A DNA stretch of 64,000 nt from JALORV01 sp035498175. Lineage in GTDB: Bacteria; Pseudomonadota; Gammaproteobacteria; Burkholderiales; Burkholderiaceae_F. This document shows positions 42,270 through 50,389 of this stretch, piece after piece. A model generated the notes under the pieces. It had not been told where the DNA came from and made no database searches. It was given only the letters and a program-made list of their open reading frames with translations. The stretch's first letter is position 1. Each line of letters starts with the position of its first letter. The stretch spans positions 1-64,000 of the forward strand of contig DATKAJ010000039.1 of NCBI GenBank assembly GCA_035498175.1. Reading direction: 5' to 3'. Both the position numbers and the translations under genes were made by a program.

Positions 42270-43790
42270 TCAGGTGCCGCGGCCGCTGCGGCGCCGAAGT
42301 GCGGCGGCCGAGACGAGCAGCAGGAGTCCAAAGCCCGGGTCGATGGCGCCGCCGCCACCGCCGACGTTCGACGGCGCCAGCGCCGATGACGCCACGGGCG
42401 CCGCCGGTGTCGTCGTCGCAGGGGTCGGCGACGTGCCGCCCGCGTTGGTCGCGACGGCAGCCATGCCCGTTCCGTCGAGCGCCACGGTCGACGTCCCGAC
42501 ACCATGGGTGACGACGATGCTCGCGCTCTTGCCACCCGACGACTGCGGCGTAAACGTGGCCTCGAGGTCGCACGAACTGTCCACCGCAAGCATGCCGACC
42601 GTGCCACAGGTCGTATTGCCGCCGACACCGAATTCTGCCGAGTTCGCGCCGCCCAGGGCGACGCTCGCAACCGAAAGCGGCGCATTGCCTGTGTTGGTCA
42701 GCGTGGTCTTCATCGCCGTGGCCGTCGTGCCCGCCGGTGTCGCAGGGAAGCTGAGCGCACTCGCTGCCAGCGTGGCGGCCCCGGTGGGCACCGTCACGCC
42801 CGGGCCAGAAAGCGCAATGCGGTGCGGTGAGCCGGTGGCATTTGACGTGATCGTCAGTGTCGCGCTGCGTGCGCCGGCCACTGAGGGCGTGAAGGTGATG
42901 TTGACCGAGCACGTCGCGCCGGCCGCCAGGTTTCCGACGCAATCCGTGGTCATCGCGAACTCGGTGTTCGCGCTCGAAGCCACCTGGGTGATCGAAATGT
43001 TCAGCGTGCCGTTGTTGGTCACCGCAATCTGTCGCACCGCACTCGGGGTTCCGACTGTCTGGCTGTTGAAGAGAAGCGACGCCGGGTTGATGACGATGCT
43101 CGGCGTCGCCGCCGCTGCCGCAGTGCCGGTCAGCGTGATGGTCGGGTTCGTCGTGGCATTGGATTGCACCGTCAGCGTCGCCGAACGGGTGCCTGCGACG
43201 AGCGGCGTAAAGGTGGCGCCGATCGTGCACGACGCGCCAGCGTTGACTGTGACCGATGTACCTGCGCAGGTACCCGTCACCGTGAACTCCGTCGCGTTCG
43301 CGCCGCTCTTGGCCAGACCGGTGATCGTCAGCGGTGCCGCACCCGTGTTCGTCAGCGTGATCGAAGCGGGTGTCGAAGTCGAGTTGGTGACTGCGATCTG
43401 CGTCGAGCCGAAGGTCAGCGTCGTAGCACTGGGCGTGATCGCCGGGGTGCCGTTGGCCGCGGCCGGGTTGGCGATATAGGCGGCGATGTCGGTCGCGTCA
43501 GTGGCATTGACGAACGGCATCAGCGCGCGCATGCCGCCCTTGTCGGTCGAGATCGCATTGAGAATCACGGTCGCGCTGGTGCCCTTGTTGACGCTGTTGC
43601 GGACGACCGAGGGAAAGCCGGCGTGACAGGAGGCGGCGACACAGCTTTGCGGAGCACCGTTGGTGCTGTTGAACAGAGCCTTACCGCGGACTGCGTTCTG
43701 CGCAGAGGCCGAAGTCGCCAGCAGGCCGATAGTCAGGCCGACTAGCAGGCGTCCGATCAAGGGGCGGTTATTGGCAGCATTCGTTGTCAT
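42270..43790 (-). CDS. Secreted choice-of-anchor D protein with cytochrome c-like head
   Basis: 506 aa. Signal peptide (about 1-30, cleavage near SASAQ). Residues about 32-115 look like a small cytochrome c domain: RGKALFN, a CVAASCH heme motif with four residues between the Cys instead of two, a possible Met ligand in ALMPFVNATDATDIAAYI. Then three HYDIN/ASPM-like choice-of-anchor D repeats (about 118-430). The C-terminus has a Pro/Thr linker and a sorting-type tail: VGGGGGAIDPGF, one hydrophobic helix, RRRSGRG, resembling GlyGly-CTERM signals. The repeats are closely similar to those at 44188-45408. Probably surface- or membrane-anchored; function unknown. Confidence 0.82.
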   Translation of the reverse strand: MTTNAANNRPLIGRLLVGLTIGLLATSASAQNAVRGKALFNSTNGAPQSCVAASCHAGFPSVVRNSVNKGTSATVILNAISTDKGGMRALMPFVNATDATDIAAYIANPAAANGTPAITPSATTLTFGSTQIAVTNSTSTPASITLTNTGAAPLTITGLAKSGANATEFTVTGTCAGTSVTVNAGASCTIGATFTPLVAGTRSATLTVQSNATTNPTITLTGTAAAAATPSIVINPASLLFNSQTVGTPSAVRQIAVTNNGTLNISITQVASSANTEFAMTTDCVGNLAAGATCSVNITFTPSVAGARSATLTITSNATGSPHRIALSGPGVTVPTGAATLAASALSFPATPAGTTATAMKTTLTNTGNAPLSVASVALGGANSAEFGVGGNTTCGTVGMLAVDSSCDLEATFTPQSSGGKSASIVVTHGVGTSTVALDGTGMAAVATNAGGTSPTPATTTPAAPVASSALAPSNVGGGGGAIDPGFGLLLLVSAAALRRRSGRGT

Positions 43791-43987
43791 GGTGGTTCGA
43801 GTGTTTTTGGCAAAGGCCCTGATGTAATAGCGATCTTTCGAGCGAACTCCTTATTCTTCCGAATGCAGCAGCAGACGAGCGGCCACGGAAGCGCAGCACG
43901 ACTGTCCATCCTCGGTCGAAAACGCCGCCGCCCGCGCTCCGGGCGGATTGGCGGAAGAAAGTGCGATCAGCTGGCTGCGCTAGCCAA

Positions 43988-44100
43988 AGAATTTTCCCTG
44001 CATACCTCGGGGTTTTCGATCCGCCTTAGGTCCTAGCCGGGGCCTCAAGCGCAGTTCCGGGCTTCCTCCTTTTGCATTAGCCCGTGCCCACTTGAGGCCC
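43988..44100 (-). other. Structured leader with conserved 50-nt element (copy A)
   Basis: This lies in the 397-bp gap 43791-44187, about 200 bases upstream of the gene at 42270-43790. On the minus strand a perfect 10-bp inverted repeat GGGCCTCAAG / CTTGAGGCCC (44091-44100 with 44040-44049) encloses a second stem CGGGCT/AGCCCG. It is followed by a 50-nt block (43988-44037) matching copy B at 46407-46456 in 39 of 50 positions by hand. Looks like a structured RNA leader; I cannot assign it to a known riboswitch class. The rest of the gap (43791-43987) shows nothing I recognise. Confidence 0.5.
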
Positions 44101-44143
44101 CGCGCCCGCACCAAATCGACGGCCAAACTGAGACCGAACAAAT

Positions 44144-44163
44144 GCGGCGCCCGTGGGCGCCGC
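44144..44163 (-). terminator. Hairpin terminator after the second choice-of-anchor gene
   Basis: Stem GCGGCGCC / GGCGCCGC (8 bp, perfect) with a CACG loop, followed on the minus strand by ATTTGTTC. It lies 24 bases after the stop at 44188. Strong hairpin, weak T-tract. Confidence 0.6.
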
Positions 44164-44187
44164 CCCTGGGACAGATCGAAAGACGGC

Positions 44188-45408
44188 CTAGGCGTGGCTT
44201 GAGCGCCGCGGCCAACCGAGCAGAGCGCCTGGCGCAAGCAGCAGGAGCGCGGCCAGGTCGATTGCACCTCCGCCACCCGAGTTCGGAGCCTGCGCCGACG
44301 ATCCGGTCGGTGTGGTCGGGGCCGGGGTCGTCGGCGTCGGCGCAGCAGGGGGCGGCGGCGGTGCCGTCGCGGTCCCGTCGAGCGCAACGGTAGAGGTGCC
44401 GGCGCCGTGGGTCACGACGAGGCTTCCGCTTCTAGCGCCCGTGGCCTGCGGCGTGAAGTCGGCCTCGAGGTCGCACGACTGGTCGACCGAGAGTGTCCCG
44501 ACCGTAGTGCAGGTGGAACCCGCGCCGAGTTTGAACTCGGCCGCGTTCGTGCCATTGATTGCCGCACCCGCGACGGTAAGTGGCGCGTTGCCGGTATTTT
44601 TCAGCGTCGTCCGGAGCACGGTCGCAGTCGTGCCGGTCGGTGTAGACGGGAAGCTGAGCGTGTTTGCCGCCAGAGTGGCCGCACCGGTGGCCGTCATCAC
44701 CCCCGGACCCGAAACGGTGATCCGGTGCGGCGTTCCCGAGGCGTTCGACGTAATGGTGATCATTCCCGTGCTGGTACCGGCGGCCGCGGGTGTGAAGGTC
44801 GTGTTGATCGTGCAGATGTCTCCCGCGGCCAGATTGGCGCAGTTAGCGGCCGGGGTGGTCACGAATTCGGGGTTGCTGCTCGTAACGCTCTGAATCATGA
44901 CCGGCTGCGAGCCGTTATTGACGACGGTAATCTGCCGCGTGCCACTGGGAGCCGCAACGGTTGTCGTGTTGAAGATGAGGTTCGTCGTGCTCAGGACGAT
45001 GCTCGGGGTGGATGGCACGGTCGCCGTGCCGCTCACCGTAATACTCGGATTCGTGGCCGCGTTCGACAGCACGGTCAGCGTCGCAGAACGAGAACCGCCA
45101 CTCAACGGCGTGAAGCTCGCATTGATCGTGCAGGTAGCGTTGGCGTTGACCGTTACCGGAGATCCATTGGGATCGCAGCTGCCTGAGACTTCGAACTCCG
45201 TCGCGTTCGCACCGCTCTTGGCAATGCTGCTGATCAGTAGCGGCCCAGTGCCCGAATTGGTCAGCGTGATCGTGGCCGTACTCGGCGTTGTCACGTAGAT
45301 CGGCGTCGAGGCGAAGCTGAACGTCGTGCCACTGGCCGTGATGGCTGGTGCCTGGGCGGACGCAGTGCCCGCCGCCACGAGAAGTATTCCGCAAACTGTC
45401 TTACGCAT
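44188..45408 (-). CDS. Secreted choice-of-anchor D repeat protein
   Basis: 406 aa. A signal peptide (MRKTVCGILLVAAGTASAQ) leads straight into three choice-of-anchor D beta-sandwich repeats (about 20-340), each with paired Cys (for example GSCDPNG...ATCTINASFTP and NCANLAAGDICTINTTFTP). A Pro/Thr linker and the tail NSGGGGAIDLAALLLL with a final WPRRSSHA follow. Repeats 1-3 align with those of the 42270-43790 protein, so the two are tandem paralogues; this one lacks the heme-binding head. It is 38 bp downstream of the cytochrome gene and probably co-transcribed. Function unknown. Confidence 0.82.
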   Translation of the reverse strand: MRKTVCGILLVAAGTASAQAPAITASGTTFSFASTPIYVTTPSTATITLTNSGTGPLLISSIAKSGANATEFEVSGSCDPNGSPVTVNANATCTINASFTPLSGGSRSATLTVLSNAATNPSITVSGTATVPSTPSIVLSTTNLIFNTTTVAAPSGTRQITVVNNGSQPVMIQSVTSSNPEFVTTPAANCANLAAGDICTINTTFTPAAAGTSTGMITITSNASGTPHRITVSGPGVMTATGAATLAANTLSFPSTPTGTTATVLRTTLKNTGNAPLTVAGAAINGTNAAEFKLGAGSTCTTVGTLSVDQSCDLEADFTPQATGARSGSLVVTHGAGTSTVALDGTATAPPPPPAAPTPTTPAPTTPTGSSAQAPNSGGGGAIDLAALLLLAPGALLGWPRRSSHA

Positions 45409-45446
45409 GATGAGTCGCCTCGAACACTGAAGGTTCTGTTTCGTTG

Positions 45447-46361
45447 TCAATCGAGTGGCAACCGGCCGCAAGCTGGGTTGTTTCTTCGAAAATTGTTGCG
45501 CGATCTGCGCACGGCCATCGCGGCGAAAAGGCACGCCGCGACACCAGATTCAAGTGCGCCACCGCCTCCCGCGCTCGGCGGATTCGCCGCGCTGGTCGGA
45601 GGTGCTGTCGCGGCCTGCGCGACGACCGAGCCCGCGACCGGAATGAGCGAAACGCCGGTGGTCGTGGTCACTCCGATGGAAGCAGTCCTCGTCAGGGAGC
45701 TGCCGGCCTGCGGCTGGAACGTCACGCTGATGGTGCAGTTGCCGTTGCTCGGGCGCAGCGTGGCGCCCGGGCAGGTCGATGCGGTGACGCGAAAGTCGGC
45801 CGCGTCGCCGCCGCTCGCCATCGTGACCGCATTGTTGGTGGCGAAGACCAGGTCGCCGGTGCCGGCGTTCGTAACGGTGGCTGTGGACGATGTCGTCGCG
45901 CCGACCACCGTGGCGGCAAAGATCGGGCCGCTGCTGGGCGAATAGCGCAGCACCGGTGTCGGGCCGACGATCCCGGCGATGAATGCAGCCAGGTCGCCGC
46001 GCTGCGTCGTGCTCAGCATGAAGAGCCCGTTCATGCCAGTGACGGCGCCGCCGAGTGTCGTGCCGGTCAGCGCCTTGTCGAGGGCCTCGAGTGCCTTGGC
46101 AAAGCTCATCGTTGCGGCACCACCAGCAGGCGTCGCGCGGTTCGTGATCGCGTTGCGAATGCTGGTCAACGAGCGCGGATCGGTCGCATCCGCCGTAGTC
46201 GAATGACAGCTGGAGCACTGCGGGGACAATGTCGCCGTGAAAAGCTGCTGTCCGGCGTTTGGGTCTCCGGTCGTCTGCGCTTTGGCCGTCGGACAGATGG
46301 CGGCCAGCGCGAACGCGGCGATCGTCGCAAGCTCGCGGACTATTGCTGCGCGCAGAGGCAA
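45447..46361 (-). CDS. Secreted c-type cytochrome with choice-of-anchor domain
   Basis: About 304 aa. Signal peptide ending in CPTAKAQ, then a cytochrome c-like domain (about 30-125) with canonical heme motif CSSCH in LSPQCSSCHSTT and a C-terminal TTQRGDLAAFIAG helix. One choice-of-anchor D repeat follows (about 130-240) and a tail AGGGGALESGVAACLF...RRSRN, like its two neighbours. The start is uncertain: TTG at 46361 has AGGAGA seven bases upstream; a GTG at 46397 is the other option. Preceded by copy B of the 50-nt element. Presumed periplasmic or surface electron-transfer protein; partner unknown. Confidence 0.8.
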   Translation of the reverse strand: MPLRAAIVRELATIAAFALAAICPTAKAQTTGDPNAGQQLFTATLSPQCSSCHSTTADATDPRSLTSIRNAITNRATPAGGAATMSFAKALEALDKALTGTTLGGAVTGMNGLFMLSTTQRGDLAAFIAGIVGPTPVLRYSPSSGPIFAATVVGATTSSTATVTNAGTGDLVFATNNAVTMASGGDAADFRVTASTCPGATLRPSNGNCTISVTFQPQAGSSLTRTASIGVTTTTGVSLIPVAGSVVAQAATAPPTSAANPPSAGGGGALESGVAACLFAAMAVRRSRNNFRRNNPACGRLPLD

Positions 46362-46406
46362 CCACAACTCTCCTGAGAGGGGCGGCCGCCTGGCCACGCC
46401 GTCGGG

Positions 46407-46456
46407 AGAATTTTGCTTGCCAGCCTCCGGAGATTCGATCCGCCTTACGTGCTAGC
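46407..46456 (-). other. Conserved 50-nt upstream element (copy B)
   Basis: Matches copy A (43988-44037) in 39 of 50 positions with no gaps; the strongest block on the minus strand is TAAGGCGGATCGAA. It lies 10-46 bases upstream of the cytochrome gene start. Upstream, GTGCGC / GCGCAC can form a hairpin. The same arrangement, GCTAA ... CTGCGC ... GCTAG, precedes both copies. Confidence 0.5.
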
Positions 46457-46493
46457 TCGCGTGCGCAGCGCGACGCGCACTCATCCGGACGCC

Positions 46494-47708
46494 TTAGCTC
46501 GTGCTGCCTGCAGTGCCGAGTGCCTGCGCCAGGTCGCGCTGGAGGTCGACGACCGATTCGAGGCCCACGGCGACCCGGATCAGCCCTTCGCGGATGCCCG
46601 CGCGCTCGCGCGCTTCAGCGCCGATGCGGCCGTGAGTGGTCGTGGCGGGATGCGTGATCGTCGTGCGCGTGTCGCCGAGATTGGCGGTGATCGACATGAG
46701 CCGCACGCGGTCGATCACAGCCCACGCACGGGCACGCGCCTCCGCGGGGGAAGCTCCCGGCACCTCGAAGCTTACGACCGCACCCGCCATCGCCTGCTGG
46801 CGGGCGCACAGCGTTGCCTGAGGGTGCGACGCGAGCCCGGGGAAGTGCACGCGCGCAACCCCGGCCTGGCGTTCGAGCCACTGCGCGAGTTCCTGCGCGG
46901 CGTTCGACTGCGCGCGCATGCGTACAGCCAACGTCTCCAATCCCTTCAGCAGCACCCAGGCATTGAATGGCGACAGCGACGGTCCAGTGGTGCGCAGAAC
47001 CGGCAGCACCTGCTCGCGGATGAAGCGGCGGCTGCCGAGCACGGCACCGCCCAGCACGCGTCCCTGCCCGTCCAGATACTTGGTCGCCGAATGGATCACC
47101 GCGTCGACGCCGAATTCCAGTGGTCGCTGCAACACCGGCGTACAGAAGCAGTTGTCGACAACCGTTAAAGCACCGGTCTCGCGTCCCAGTGCAGCCAGCG
47201 CGTGCAGGTCGGTGATATCCATCAGCGGGTTCGAAGGCGTCTCGCAATAGAGAAGCTTCGTTCGACCATTGGTCGCCGCACGCCAGGCCTCGGGCGACGC
47301 AGCGTCGACATAGCTGACGTCGACACCGAAGCGCGCCAGCACTGTCGAGAACAGCTGCACGGATGCGCCGAAGACGCTGGCTGCGGAGACCACGTGGTCG
47401 CCCGACTTCAGCGTCGCCAGGCAGGTGGCCATGATCGCCGCCATACCTGATGACGTCGCGAGGCAGTCCTCGGCGCCCTCGAGCGACGCAAGGCGCTGCT
47501 CGAACATCCGCACCGTCGGATTGGTAAAGCGCGAGTAGACGTAGCCGTCTTCGCTGCCCGAAAAGCGCTCGGCCGCCTGGGCGGCGCTGTCGAAGACGAA
47601 ACTCGACGTCAGGAAGATCGCTTCGCTGTGCTCGTTGAACGGCGTGCGCAGGGTGCCCGCGCGCACTGCACGAGTGTCGAAGTCGAACTGCTCGGAGGAC
47701 TCGGTCAT
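46494..47708 (-). CDS. metZ: O-succinylhomoserine sulfhydrylase MetZ
   Basis: 404 aa. PLP enzyme of the Cys/Met metabolism family that makes homocysteine from O-succinylhomoserine and sulfide. Landmarks: DTRAVRAGTLRTPFNEHSEA, YVYSRFTNPTV, CLATSSGMAAIMA, PLP Lys in HSATKYLDGQGRVLGG, and the C-terminal ESVVDLQRDLAQAL. Assigned to MetZ over MetB/MetC because of the proteobacterial purF-metZ synteny and the SAM-responsive leader. The ATG at 47708 follows the T-run of a terminator hairpin directly; an in-frame GTG at 47726 lies inside the hairpin. No separate ribosome site is visible. Confidence 0.92.
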   Translation of the reverse strand: MTESSEQFDFDTRAVRAGTLRTPFNEHSEAIFLTSSFVFDSAAQAAERFSGSEDGYVYSRFTNPTVRMFEQRLASLEGAEDCLATSSGMAAIMATCLATLKSGDHVVSAASVFGASVQLFSTVLARFGVDVSYVDAASPEAWRAATNGRTKLLYCETPSNPLMDITDLHALAALGRETGALTVVDNCFCTPVLQRPLEFGVDAVIHSATKYLDGQGRVLGGAVLGSRRFIREQVLPVLRTTGPSLSPFNAWVLLKGLETLAVRMRAQSNAAQELAQWLERQAGVARVHFPGLASHPQATLCARQQAMAGAVVSFEVPGASPAEARARAWAVIDRVRLMSITANLGDTRTTITHPATTTHGRIGAEARERAGIREGLIRVAVGLESVVDLQRDLAQALGTAGSTS

Positions 47709-47740
47709 AAAAAAACCCGCCGGCACAAGCGCAGCGGGTT
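47709..47740 (-). terminator. Intrinsic terminator abutting the metZ start
   Basis: On the minus strand AACCCGC (47734-47740) pairs with GCGGGTT (47714-47720), followed by seven T (47709-47715, partly within the stem) and then the metZ ATG. It lies just downstream of the SAM-II aptamer, so it may serve as the riboswitch expression platform and as the purF terminator. Confidence 0.8.
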
Positions 47741-47747
47741 CTTCGAG

Positions 47748-47806
47748 CCCCTCGCTTTAGCCGCATTTGTTAAGCGCCCGCAAGCTGAGACCTCAAATCG
47801 GCGCGA
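47748..47806 (-). ncRNA. SAM-II riboswitch upstream of metZ
   Basis: The minus strand matches the SAM-II (SAM-alpha) class: TCGCGCCGATTTGA, then GCTTGCGGGCGCTTAACAAA, and TGCGGCTAAAGCGAGGGG. These correspond to the P1 stem, the first pseudoknot loop, and the conserved AAATG..GCTAAA and GGG segments of the known aptamer. Position before metZ fits the class, which controls methionine genes. SAM binding would be expected to reduce metZ expression. Confidence 0.85.
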
Positions 47807-47815
47807 TAGATGAAT

Positions 47816-47821
47816 TGTATA
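47816..47821 (-). promoter_or_regulatory. Candidate -10 box for the metZ leader
   Basis: TATACA on the minus strand ends about 10 bases before the first base of the SAM-II aptamer, giving a transcript that starts at the riboswitch. The hexamer 17 bases upstream (TTCCCG) is a poor -35. Suggests metZ is transcribed separately from purF. Confidence 0.5.
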
Positions 47822-47856
47822 CGAGCCAGACCTCGGCCCGGGAAATGGGCAGGAAG

Positions 47857-49374
47857 CTAGTCCGCCGACGCCAGGTTCAAGTTCAGCTGCGCACGCGGTT
47901 CGCCGTCGGCGCTGACGATCGCCTGCCGGCTCGCTTCCAGCCGGTCGAGGTACTCGGGTGTCACGTCTCCGGTGATGTAGTGGCCATCGAAGCAGCTCGC
48001 CTCGAAATTCGTCAGGTGCGGGCCGACTTCGGACACCGAGGTCTTCATCGCGGCGATGTCCTGGTAGACCAAGCCGTCGGCTTCGATCATGCGCCGGATC
48101 TCTTCATCCGAACGTCCATGGGCGATCAGTTCGCTGCGGGTCGGCATGTCGATGCCGTAGACGTTCGGAAAGCGCACCGGCGGCGCCGCCGAAGCGAAGA
48201 TCACGCGGTTCGCTCCGGACTCGCGCGCCATGTGCACGATCTCACGCGACGTCGTGCCGCGCACAATCGAGTCATCGACCAGAAGCACGTTCTTGCCCTT
48301 GAACTCGGTCGGGAGCGCGTTGAGCTTCTGCCGCACGCTTTTCCGGCGCACCGACTGCCCCGGCATGATGAACGTGCGCCCGACATAGCGGTTCTTGAAG
48401 TAGCCCTCGCGGAACTCCAGTCCAAGCTTCATCGCGAGCTGCATCGCCGCCGGCCGCGAGGTGTCCGGGATCGGCATCACGACATCGATGTCCCCTGTCG
48501 GAAACTCCCGGCGGATCTTCTCCGCCAGATGCTCGCCCATCCTCAGCCGCGACGCATAGACGCTGACGCCGTCGATCACTGAGTCCGGGCGGGCGAAGTA
48601 GACGTACTCGAAAATGCAGGGATTGAGCGAATGATGCTCGGCGCACTGCTGCGCGTAGAAGTTGCCGTCGAGATCGATGAACACCGCCTCGCCCGGCCCG
48701 ACGTCGCGCACGAACTTGAAGCCGAGACCCTCCAGCGCGACCGATTCGCTGGCGACCAGATACTCAGTGCCGCCGTCGGTCTCGTTGACTCCGTAGCACA
48801 GTGGGCGGATGCCGAACGGATCGCGGAACGCCAGGATTCCGTGGCCGGCCACATGCGCCACGCAGGCATAGGCGCCACGCACGCGACGATGCAGTCCGGC
48901 CACCGCCCGGAAAATGGTCGCGGGATCGAGCGTATAGCTCGAACTCTGTTCCTGCAGCTCGTGGGCCAGCACGTTCAGCAGTACCTCGGAATCAGACGTC
49001 GTATTGATGTGACGCCGATCAATGCGGAACATCTCGCTCTTCAGCTGCTCCGCGTTTGTCAGGTTGCCGTTATGTCCGAGCGTGATGCCGAATGGCGCGT
49101 TGACGTAGAACGGCTGCGCCTCCTCAGGGCTCGTCGCGGAACCGGCTGTCGGATAGCGCACGTGGGCGATGCCGGCGTTGCCGGTGAGGTTGCGCATGTT
49201 CCGGGTGCGGAAGATCTCCCGCACCAGACCGTTGCCCTTCCACATCGCGAAGGTGTTGCCTGCGCCGGTCGCAATCCCGGCTGCGTCCTGGCCGCGATGC
49301 TGCAGCAGTTGCAGCGAGTCGTAGAGCAGCTGATTGACCGGGGACGTCGCGACGACACCAACGATGCCGCACAT
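47857..49374 (-). CDS. purF: Amidophosphoribosyltransferase PurF
   Basis: 505 aa. First committed step of purine synthesis: PRPP plus glutamine to 5-phosphoribosylamine. The N-terminal nucleophile Cys2 (MCGIVGVVATS) opens the glutaminase domain, with HRGQDAAGIAT and GNAGIAHVRYPTAG. The C-terminal phosphoribosyltransferase domain has VLLVDDSIVRGTTSREIV. The start at 49374 places Cys second, as required; the longer open frame upstream is not coding. Confidence 0.97.
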   Translation of the reverse strand: MCGIVGVVATSPVNQLLYDSLQLLQHRGQDAAGIATGAGNTFAMWKGNGLVREIFRTRNMRNLTGNAGIAHVRYPTAGSATSPEEAQPFYVNAPFGITLGHNGNLTNAEQLKSEMFRIDRRHINTTSDSEVLLNVLAHELQEQSSSYTLDPATIFRAVAGLHRRVRGAYACVAHVAGHGILAFRDPFGIRPLCYGVNETDGGTEYLVASESVALEGLGFKFVRDVGPGEAVFIDLDGNFYAQQCAEHHSLNPCIFEYVYFARPDSVIDGVSVYASRLRMGEHLAEKIRREFPTGDIDVVMPIPDTSRPAAMQLAMKLGLEFREGYFKNRYVGRTFIMPGQSVRRKSVRQKLNALPTEFKGKNVLLVDDSIVRGTTSREIVHMARESGANRVIFASAAPPVRFPNVYGIDMPTRSELIAHGRSDEEIRRMIEADGLVYQDIAAMKTSVSEVGPHLTNFEASCFDGHYITGDVTPEYLDRLEASRQAIVSADGEPRAQLNLNLASAD

Positions 49375-49634
49375 GTCAGCGAGGCCGATGGCGCTGAACG
49401 GCCATTGAACGAGTGACGCGGGACATGCAGTTCTCCCCGTTACGAAGCGTTCGGGACATGGTGACGGCCCGGCAACCACAACTGCGGCGCAAATCGTACG
49501 CCGGCATGGGCCTGCGAAGGCCGGGCGGTGCACATTGCGCCGTGCGGCTCCATAAAAATACACCCGGAATGCGGGTCTTCAAGCACCATCATGCAGATAC
49601 ACCGCTTATAGTGCGGACAACATGAAGAACCCGC
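49375..49634 (-). other. Intergenic region where cvpA is normally found
   Basis: 260 bp between the SPOR gene and purF. No frame encodes a CvpA-like membrane protein; the only open frame (49376-49582, 68 codons) is Arg/Cys-rich with no hydrophobic segments. On the minus strand a short stem ACCCG/CGGGT followed by TATTTTT (about 49552-49573) may be a weak terminator for the accD-folC-SPOR transcript. Confidence 0.6.
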
Positions 49635-50369
49635 CTAGACCATGACCACATTGCCGTTGATTCCCATCCCTTTCAACCGTGCGCGCACCTTGTCGGCGTC
49701 CTCGCGGCTCGCATAGGGCCCAAGGCGGACGCGAAAACGCGTGCCGTCGGCCGTCTCGATCCGCTCGGTATACGGCGCCAGGCCGCCTTTTTTGAGCCGC
49801 TCGGCGAGGTCGCGGGCGGCTGATTCCGTCCCCGTCGCCGCGGCCTGCACCGCGAACTTGCCACCCTTGACCGGCGCCGGCAGCAGCATGTCGGCCGCCT
49901 TGCCCTCGAGGGTTGCGCGCGCACGCTGCTCTTCTGCTTTCGCCGCGTCGGCGTCGGCCTTGGTGGCGTCGGAGCGCGGCGCCTTGTCCGCCCCGACAGG
50001 CTTCTCACTCGCGGGTGTGGCCGCCGGCGCGGCAGGCGCCGCGGCAGGTGCGTCGGGGGGCGGTGCGACCGGAACCGTTTCGGGCGCGGGGACCGGCGGC
50101 AGCGCGAGGCGTGGTGCGAACTTCGACTTCTCGCTCGGAATATCGATGGGAATGTTGTCTGAAACCGGGCGCGGCTCCGAATCGAGCAGCATCGGCACGA
50201 CAATCACGGCCAGCAGCAAAAGCGCCGCGGCTCCAATCAACCGGCGTCGCGCGCGTATTCGCATCGCGGCCGCCGGGTCGGCCCGACCGGAATCGTCGTG
50301 AGCGGAACGGGAAGAGCGTGGAGCAGCGTCAACGGCCGCGTTCTTGCGACGCCAGAAAGCCAGGGACAT
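49635..50369 (-). CDS. SPOR domain cell-division protein (DedD-like)
   Basis: 244 aa. A cytoplasmic basic N-terminus, one membrane helix (RLIGAAALLLLAVIVVPML, about 43-61), a long Pro/Ala-rich periplasmic linker, and a C-terminal SPOR domain (about 168-244: GGKFAVQAAATGTESAARD, FRVRLGPYASREDADKVRA) that binds denuded septal peptidoglycan. Position between folC and purF matches dedD in other proteobacteria. Confidence 0.88.
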   Translation of the reverse strand: MSLAFWRRKNAAVDAAPRSSRSAHDDSGRADPAAAMRIRARRRLIGAAALLLLAVIVVPMLLDSEPRPVSDNIPIDIPSEKSKFAPRLALPPVPAPETVPVAPPPDAPAAAPAAPAATPASEKPVGADKAPRSDATKADADAAKAEEQRARATLEGKAADMLLPAPVKGGKFAVQAAATGTESAARDLAERLKKGGLAPYTERIETADGTRFRVRLGPYASREDADKVRARLKGMGINGNVVMV

Positions 50370-50389
50370 CCGCGCTCCAGCCGGAATCC

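Noticed and set aside
43988..44100. c-di-GMP (GEMM) riboswitch for the structured leader
   Set aside because: The conserved GEMM blocks (GCAAA... and the GGTAGGTAGCGGGG segment) are absent, so no class was assigned.
49376..49582. 68-codon open frame in the cvpA gap
   Set aside because: Arg/Cys-rich, no hydrophobic segments, no ribosome site; not a CvpA remnant.
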